DNA of 64,000 nucleotides from Paulinella micropora (Eukaryota > Cercozoa > Imbricatea > Euglyphida): contig BJOX01000369.1 of NCBI GenBank assembly GCA_009731375.1, forward strand, positions 162,816 to 226,815, written 5' to 3'. The notes beneath the pieces are model-generated. The model searched no databases. It was not told the origin of the DNA and worked only from the letters and a program-made list of their open reading frames with translations. A program made the translations under genes and the position numbers. Positions 59,957-64,000 of this stretch are shown here, in pieces (the stretch's first letter is position 1; every line of letters starts with the position of its first letter).

Positions 59957-61001
59957 AGGTGTTTCATGTGTGTGTGTGTCTCGCTTGTCTGCTCTGTCTG
60001 TGACTCTACACTGTCTCCTACTCTATCCAAAGGAGACGGACCTTGTGACAGTAGCGATGGTGGCCAAGACTTGCCCTCACTTGTCCCTACACGCTCATCA
60101 GCCTCATCAAATGCCATCTCTTTCCAGCTCTAGTCCCGCCGGTCCTTGCCTCTTTCCCTGGCAAAATAGCATCATTCCTCCGTGAATCTGCACTAACTCC
60201 TTTCTTACCGGGTTTTTCGACACTTTCCTTGTTTTTTTCTCCGATATTTGCGGGACTTAGCGAGTTTTTCTTCACGGGTTTTGCCGTATCTTTTTGCGAG
60301 ATTTGCTGCCTCACCCGCCTTGCCCCAACTCCCCCCCCCTGTCCAAAGTTAACTCCACACTGTTCTCCCTTCCAGTTCAGCCCAGTACAACGAGTGGTTA
60401 GTGGGCCTGTGGTGTGGCTCTTAGGAGTGAGTGTAGTGGGACGTGGCGTCCTTTGATTGTCTTGAGTTCTGAGGGGGTGTGGGTGTCGGTATCTCACTTT
60501 TCCGTTTCTCTTTCTCTTTCACTTGCGAGGGTTTTGGTTGCAAAGGTGAGGGTTGCACACGTTGTGTGTCTCGTGAGGTTGTGAGGGCAGGAGTGGTTGT
60601 TGTAGAGGTGTCGGGGTGTTGAGCACTAGTGAGAGTGCGAGGTGGAGGGTTGTGGGGTCTGTCTCGGAGTGTGTTTCGAGCCGATGGGGCACTCGACAGC
60701 TCCCCCCTTCCCCCCCCCCCCCCCAACGGGCTCTTGCGGGTTGATCTAAGGGTTTGTTGTCACTTTGCTCCTTTGGAGGCTCACTATCCTCCTCGCCCTC
60801 TTTCTCTGCTTCACGAGCAATAATGCTTTCCCCACTTTCTATGTTTCCCTCCATTGCTTCTTCTGCACCCTCCATCATGACTAGCCCATACTCTTCTGCT
60901 TCTGAGCTGTCTTCCCCTTCAGATTTGTCTCCTTCTTCCTCCTCACCCTCCTCTCCTACTTCTCCCCTCATAAGAGTGACTCCTTTGGTTCCTTTATTTT
61001 T
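59957..61001 (-). pseudogene. Copia linker region, low-complexity and frame-broken
   Basis: Includes a Glu-rich frame (60519-60971, GEEGEEEEGDKSEGED) and a basic frame (60087-60497). Neither has a known domain; both lie in the element's coding direction. It is unusually long for the Gag-to-protease interval of a copia element. Confidence 0.5.
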
Positions 61002-62089
61002 TTACTTGCCACTCTTGTCTCTTTGCTTTCCTTTTGTGGAGTTAGAGTGAGCTGACTTTGGACTAGTTCGTTTGGGGCTTGACTTCTGTTTGGGGCAAAA
61101 ACGCTTTGTGTGTCCAGTCTGGTAGCAGTTATAGCATGTCGCTGTCAGCCACTATTCCTGCTTTGAACTATCACTACCATTCTTGTTGCCCTTGCCCTTC
61201 CCGTTCTTAGTCCATTTCTTGTTCTTCTCTCTCTTTTCTCCCTTCTCCTCCCTCTCCCTCTCCAAACAGTAGATTCGCTTCCTTACCCTCTCTCTTCCTC
61301 TCTTTCTCTCTCCTACGTTCCTTTCTCAGTCTCTTCTGCTTTGCTTCCCACAACACGTAAATTTCTCTTGCCGACTCTACCATATTATCATGTGTTGGCC
61401 TGCTCGCTGCTGCTAATCTATAATGATCGTTGAGGTAAGCGGGCCCATAGGCCTCATGCTCTGCTAGCTTCTCTAACAACTCATTTACTGCTTCTTCTGG
61501 CTCAAAGGGCTTCCCTGTCAGGGCTTCTAGCCACTTCTTCTGCAGTAGATGTTGTGTCACAAGTTAGATACTCGCCCATATCCTCTGTCGGTCTCGGTCT
61601 CATTTTTTCAAATGCTTTCTCCTCTATGTATCTCGCCGCACCACTTAGATTACCGTATTTCGCTTTGACAATGCCGACTTTCTCAAACGGGCAATGAACG
61701 TTTTTACTGCGCAGAAATTGAACCACCTTGGATTTCGAGAATGCTGTTGTTACGAGAAGTTGGAACATCCTGCAGCGATGCAGGTACTGCATTTCTTCTC
61801 TGTATCTTTTCATCGTCAGAAAATACATATCCTTGTTGGTTCTTGTCATCTGTCTTTTCTTATTTCTGATCGCCCTATCCTCCCAAGTTTTCTTCTCTTC
61901 CTTTGAGAGGTCTTTCCAGTTGGCAGGCTTCTCTTGCTGTGTCTTCGAGTCTTGTGGTGTTTGTCTACTTCTCTGTCTCTGTTGTCGTGTTTGTTGTGTC
62001 TCTGTTGCATCTTCTTCGTCTTCTGATCCTTCCGGTGTGTCCACCTCGTGTGGTTCTCTCGGTTCTTCCATTTCTTCTGCTTTTCTCAT
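61002..62089 (-). pseudogene. Copia Gag with CCHC zinc knuckle
   Basis: Starts at Met 62089 (195-codon frame: EEKKTWEDRAIRNKKRQM, YREEMQYLHRCRMFQLLV), shifts near 61550 to the 117-codon frame (KKWLEALTGKPFEPEEAV), and continues to CYNCYQTGHTKRFC at about 61083-61140, a Cx2Cx4Hx4C nucleic-acid-binding knuckle. It ends at TAA 61002-61004. An in-frame TAG (61152-61154) sits just before the knuckle. Gag forms the particle and binds element RNA. Confidence 0.8.
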
Positions 62090-62344
62090 CCTGTCTCTAT
62101 CATAACCATACGTTGTTCTTGCCGCTTATGATCTTTGAAAGCATCCATGAAACATATCCACGAGTGTTATGCTAATCCCGTAGGCATACTCCTCTATCTG
62201 GTAATAGCAACTCCGCTGTAAATCCTTTTTATTAATATTTCCGCTAAACACCGGAGTGTGAGATATCAATTATCGCATGCTGATCGCATGGTGCCGAAAT
62301 TCATTTCCCCAGCGGCTCATAACAGTTGATTAGGTAATCACCTG
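62090..62344 (-). other. Copia 5' leader
   Basis: Non-coding sequence between the 5' LTR and Gag. A primer-binding site should lie next to the LTR; the best candidate words (TGTTATGAGC near 62320-62330) are not a convincing match to a tRNA 3' end. Confidence 0.5.
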
Positions 62345-62644
62345 TCACTCACGGACCTAATACCTTAGACGCCGGTTTGCTGAGAGATTCCGTTAGAAGC
62401 CACGATACCAATCGACACTTTTAATCCGCACGTATATAGCAGAACTGACAAACTCAAAGGTAATAATGTAACTCAAATAAAGTCCGCACGACTATAGTTT
62501 ACATAATGGTTATTGTCCGATTCTGTTCAATGCCAATATGGACCGTTACGTCCGTTACAATTATTGACTAGAACTATACGGATAAATTACTTATAATACC
62601 AGTCACAAAGTAATCACTAAAAGTAAAACGTAGTTGTCTTACCA
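62345..62644 (-). repeat. Copia 5' LTR
   Basis: Pairs with 54230-54525. On the minus strand it begins TGGTAAGAC and ends GAGTGACA, so the TG...CA ends are retained here although the first base is changed in the other LTR. Confidence 0.85.
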
Positions 62645-62670
62645 ACGGGGGCGGAGGCAATCTCCTCCTA

Positions 62671-62872
62671 TTACTAGACATTCAAGTGGCAACTATCCCG
62701 CTTTGATCTCGTCGTTCTCCATCAATCTAAGTGATACGGTAAATCTGAAGCCAGCATTGAAAAGCTTATGACAAGAGCTTTCCAACGGTATGCGCTGCGT
62801 TTCCATATCTCAAACATTGATTGAGAAAGATGAGGTCGAAGTTTGAAAGTGCCACTTGAATGTCCACAGTAA
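62671..62872. mobile_element. MITE-like element, copy 1
   Basis: About 202 bp with ends TTACTAGACATTCAAGTGGC and GCCACTTGAATGTCCACAGTAA. It is clearly related along its whole length to the copy at 63083-63298 (shared GTCGTTCTCCATCAATCTAA and CATATCTCAAACATTGATTG). No coding capacity; it would need a transposase from elsewhere. Confidence 0.85.
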
Positions 62873-63082
62873 CATTGCTGCCCAGTTATCGTTCGCAAAT
62901 TTATGCTCAGCAGTGAGAGGGGTGCGCAGGGGGTAGATTGAGTTGTTGACTTTCTTGTCCGGCCCCCGCCCCGTCGTAGAATCGATATCCTTCCGGGTGT
63001 CCCCGCCGAGTGATCCTCCTTGAGCGATGCCCCGGGTTCGGTCAATACTCTCCGGGACTCGGAGGAAGGTCGTCTTGTCTTT
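62873..63082 (-). other. GC-rich, coding-like spacer between two MITEs
   Basis: The minus strand is open throughout (FLRVPESIDRTRGIAQGG, PDKKVNNSIYPLRTPL), inside a 97-codon frame whose ends run into MITE sequence. It may be an exon fragment of a host gene interrupted by the MITEs. No domain recognised. Confidence 0.4.
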
Positions 63083-63298
63083 ATTATTACTGTGGACATT
63101 CAAGTGGCAAACTATCCAGCTTTTATCTCGTCGTTCTCCATCAATCTAAGTGATACGACAAATCTGAAGCCAGCATTGGAAAGCTTAGTACAAGAGCTTT
63201 CTAACGGTGTGAGCTGCATTTCCATATCTCAAACATTGATTGAGAAAGATGAGATCGAAGCTTGAATGTTTTGCCACTTGAATGTCCACAGTAATAAT
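63083..63298. mobile_element. MITE-like element, copy 2
   Basis: Terminal inverted repeats of about 29 bp are perfect (ATTATTACTGTGGACATTCA plus AGTGGCAAA and its complement). Length about 216 bp. The intact ends suggest it is younger than copies 1 and 3. Confidence 0.9.
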
Positions 63299-63557
63299 AT
63301 CGTCCTGCGTTTTTATTCGGAGCGAGGAATCTTTGAATCTGTGTCGAATGTAGGTCTGTGTCACACAGTACCGTAGTAATTGTGATTGCAGTGAGTGTAG
63401 TAATAAAAACTCGGACGCGGCGTATGATCCCTCATTAGGATTCCCAGGTTGTTGACCATATATATTGAGTGGTGAATTTCAATAAAATTATAATTAAATC
63501 ATCACAGTACACTAATAGTTGAAAACTCTTGATGAGAGCTTTCAAAAAGAACCACTA
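63299..63557 (-). other. Probable 3' UTR or flank of host gene
   Basis: AT-richer, non-coding sequence following the terminal exon on the minus strand. A short hairpin (GTTGAAAACTCT and AGAGCTTTCAA) lies at 63519-63545. No standard polyadenylation signal was found on that strand. Confidence 0.4.
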
Positions 63558-63661
63558 TTAAGAATCAAAGAGTGAGTCATAGATGTCTTCCCCCGTGTCT
63601 TTTCGCCGCTGCTCACGCGCTTCAGACCGGGCCAGCTCCAACGCCCTCTCCTCCATTTCGT
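63558..63661 (-). CDS. Terminal exon of an unidentified host gene
   Basis: The minus strand has a pyrimidine tract and AG acceptor (AG at 63662-63663). It is followed by about 34 codons reading EMEERALELARSEAREQRR and then KDTGEDIYDSLFDS, ending at TAA (63558-63560). A charged helical segment followed by an acidic/aromatic tail is protein-like, and codon use is unlike the repeats nearby. The rest of the gene must lie beyond the window or within the upstream intron and GA repeat. Function unknown. Confidence 0.6.
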
Positions 63662-63797
63662 CTGGAAAAAAAACAAAAACAAAAGCAAGAGTGAATGACA
63701 ATCAACACTTGATCAATGATAACAATGGATGATAGAAAAAAAATTAATGTCTATGGTTTTGCCAGTGCTTAATTCCATGTCAAATCTCTGCTGTTAC
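63662..63797 (-). other. Intron of the host gene
   Basis: The sequence upstream of the AG acceptor has a strong pyrimidine run on the minus strand (A-rich on plus at 63666-63680). The donor site is not in the window. Confidence 0.45.
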
Positions 63798-63899
63798 TTG
63801 AGAGAGAGAGAGAGAGAGAGAAGGAGAGAGAGAGAAGGGGAGAGAGAGAGAGAGAAGGGGAGAGAGAGAGAGAAAGAGAGAGGGAGGGAGGGAGGGAGG

Positions 63900-63997
<98 letters not shown>

Positions 63998-64000
63998 TAT
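63798..64000. repeat. (GA)n tract at window end
   Basis: GA dinucleotides with AAGGGGAG and GGGA variants, probably within the intron. Confidence 0.95.

Larger units (their letters stand above)
54230..62644 (-). mobile_element. Ty1/copia-type LTR retrotransposon, decayed
   Basis: Two ~300-bp direct repeats (54230-54525 and 62345-62644) bound about 8.4 kb. On the minus strand this encodes, in order, Gag with a CCHC knuckle, protease, integrase, RT and RNase H. Integrase before RT is the Ty1/copia order. A purine run (AAGGGGGAG) beside the low-coordinate LTR is a plausible polypurine tract. LTRs differ by substitutions and small indels. No clear target duplication was found. Frameshifts, an in-frame stop and a 26-bp duplication make this copy inactive. 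Confidence 0.9.

Noticed and set aside
54200-62670. A 4-5-bp target-site duplication around the copia LTRs
   Set aside because: Candidate words such as ACGG occur near both ends but not at matching positions, and the exact LTR ends are uncertain.

Overview
This is eukaryotic DNA, most likely from a protist or alga with a very repeat-rich genome. The evidence is microsatellite and satellite DNA on an exceptional scale, non-LTR and LTR retrotransposons, short inverted-repeat (MITE-like) elements, a tRNA-derived SINE candidate, and one spliced terminal exon with a pyrimidine tract and AG acceptor. I cannot name the species. No bacterial operon, CRISPR array or rRNA gene is visible. Runs of N mark assembly gaps; the larger ones are 16382-17295, 18681-19438 and 33836-33951.

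Positions 1-33.5 kb are almost entirely tandem repeats: tetranucleotides (TATG/TACA, GATA/TATC, CTAA, AAAG), dinucleotides (TA, GA, GT) and trinucleotides (ATT, AGG, CTT). They are punctuated by short conserved spacer sequences that recur at intervals, giving compound minisatellites. Longer repeated sequences are embedded in them: a ~546-bp satellite monomer found in both orientations, a GC-rich hairpin repeat, a ~168-bp satellite, a ~42-bp minisatellite and a 499-bp tandem duplication. The long open frames in this part are translations of microsatellites and are not genes.

Positions ~34.6-51.2 kb hold the most interesting object: a very large, decayed non-LTR retrotransposon on the minus strand. 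Read in its own 5'-to-3' direction it encodes a ubiquitin-specific-protease-like (C19) domain, then, in the same frame after one stop codon, an AlkB-like Fe(II)/2-oxoglutarate dioxygenase. After an AT-richer spacer comes a second very long reading frame with an unrecognised N-terminal region, a second USP-like domain, an RNase H domain placed before the reverse transcriptase, the reverse transcriptase, and a C-terminal restriction-like endonuclease (RLE). Its 3' end runs into a (TAA)n/(TA)n tract. This combination of two deubiquitinase-like domains, an AlkB domain and an upstream RNase H in an RLE-type LINE is not one I know.

Positions ~54.2-62.6 kb hold a decayed but nearly complete Ty1/copia-type LTR retrotransposon on the minus strand: ~300-bp LTRs, Gag with a CCHC knuckle, protease, integrase, RT and RNase H. 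A 26-bp duplication breaks the RT/RNase H frame. Next to it are two MITEs with long terminal inverted repeats related to a third at 33.58 kb. At 63.56 kb is the last exon of an unidentified host gene on the minus strand.
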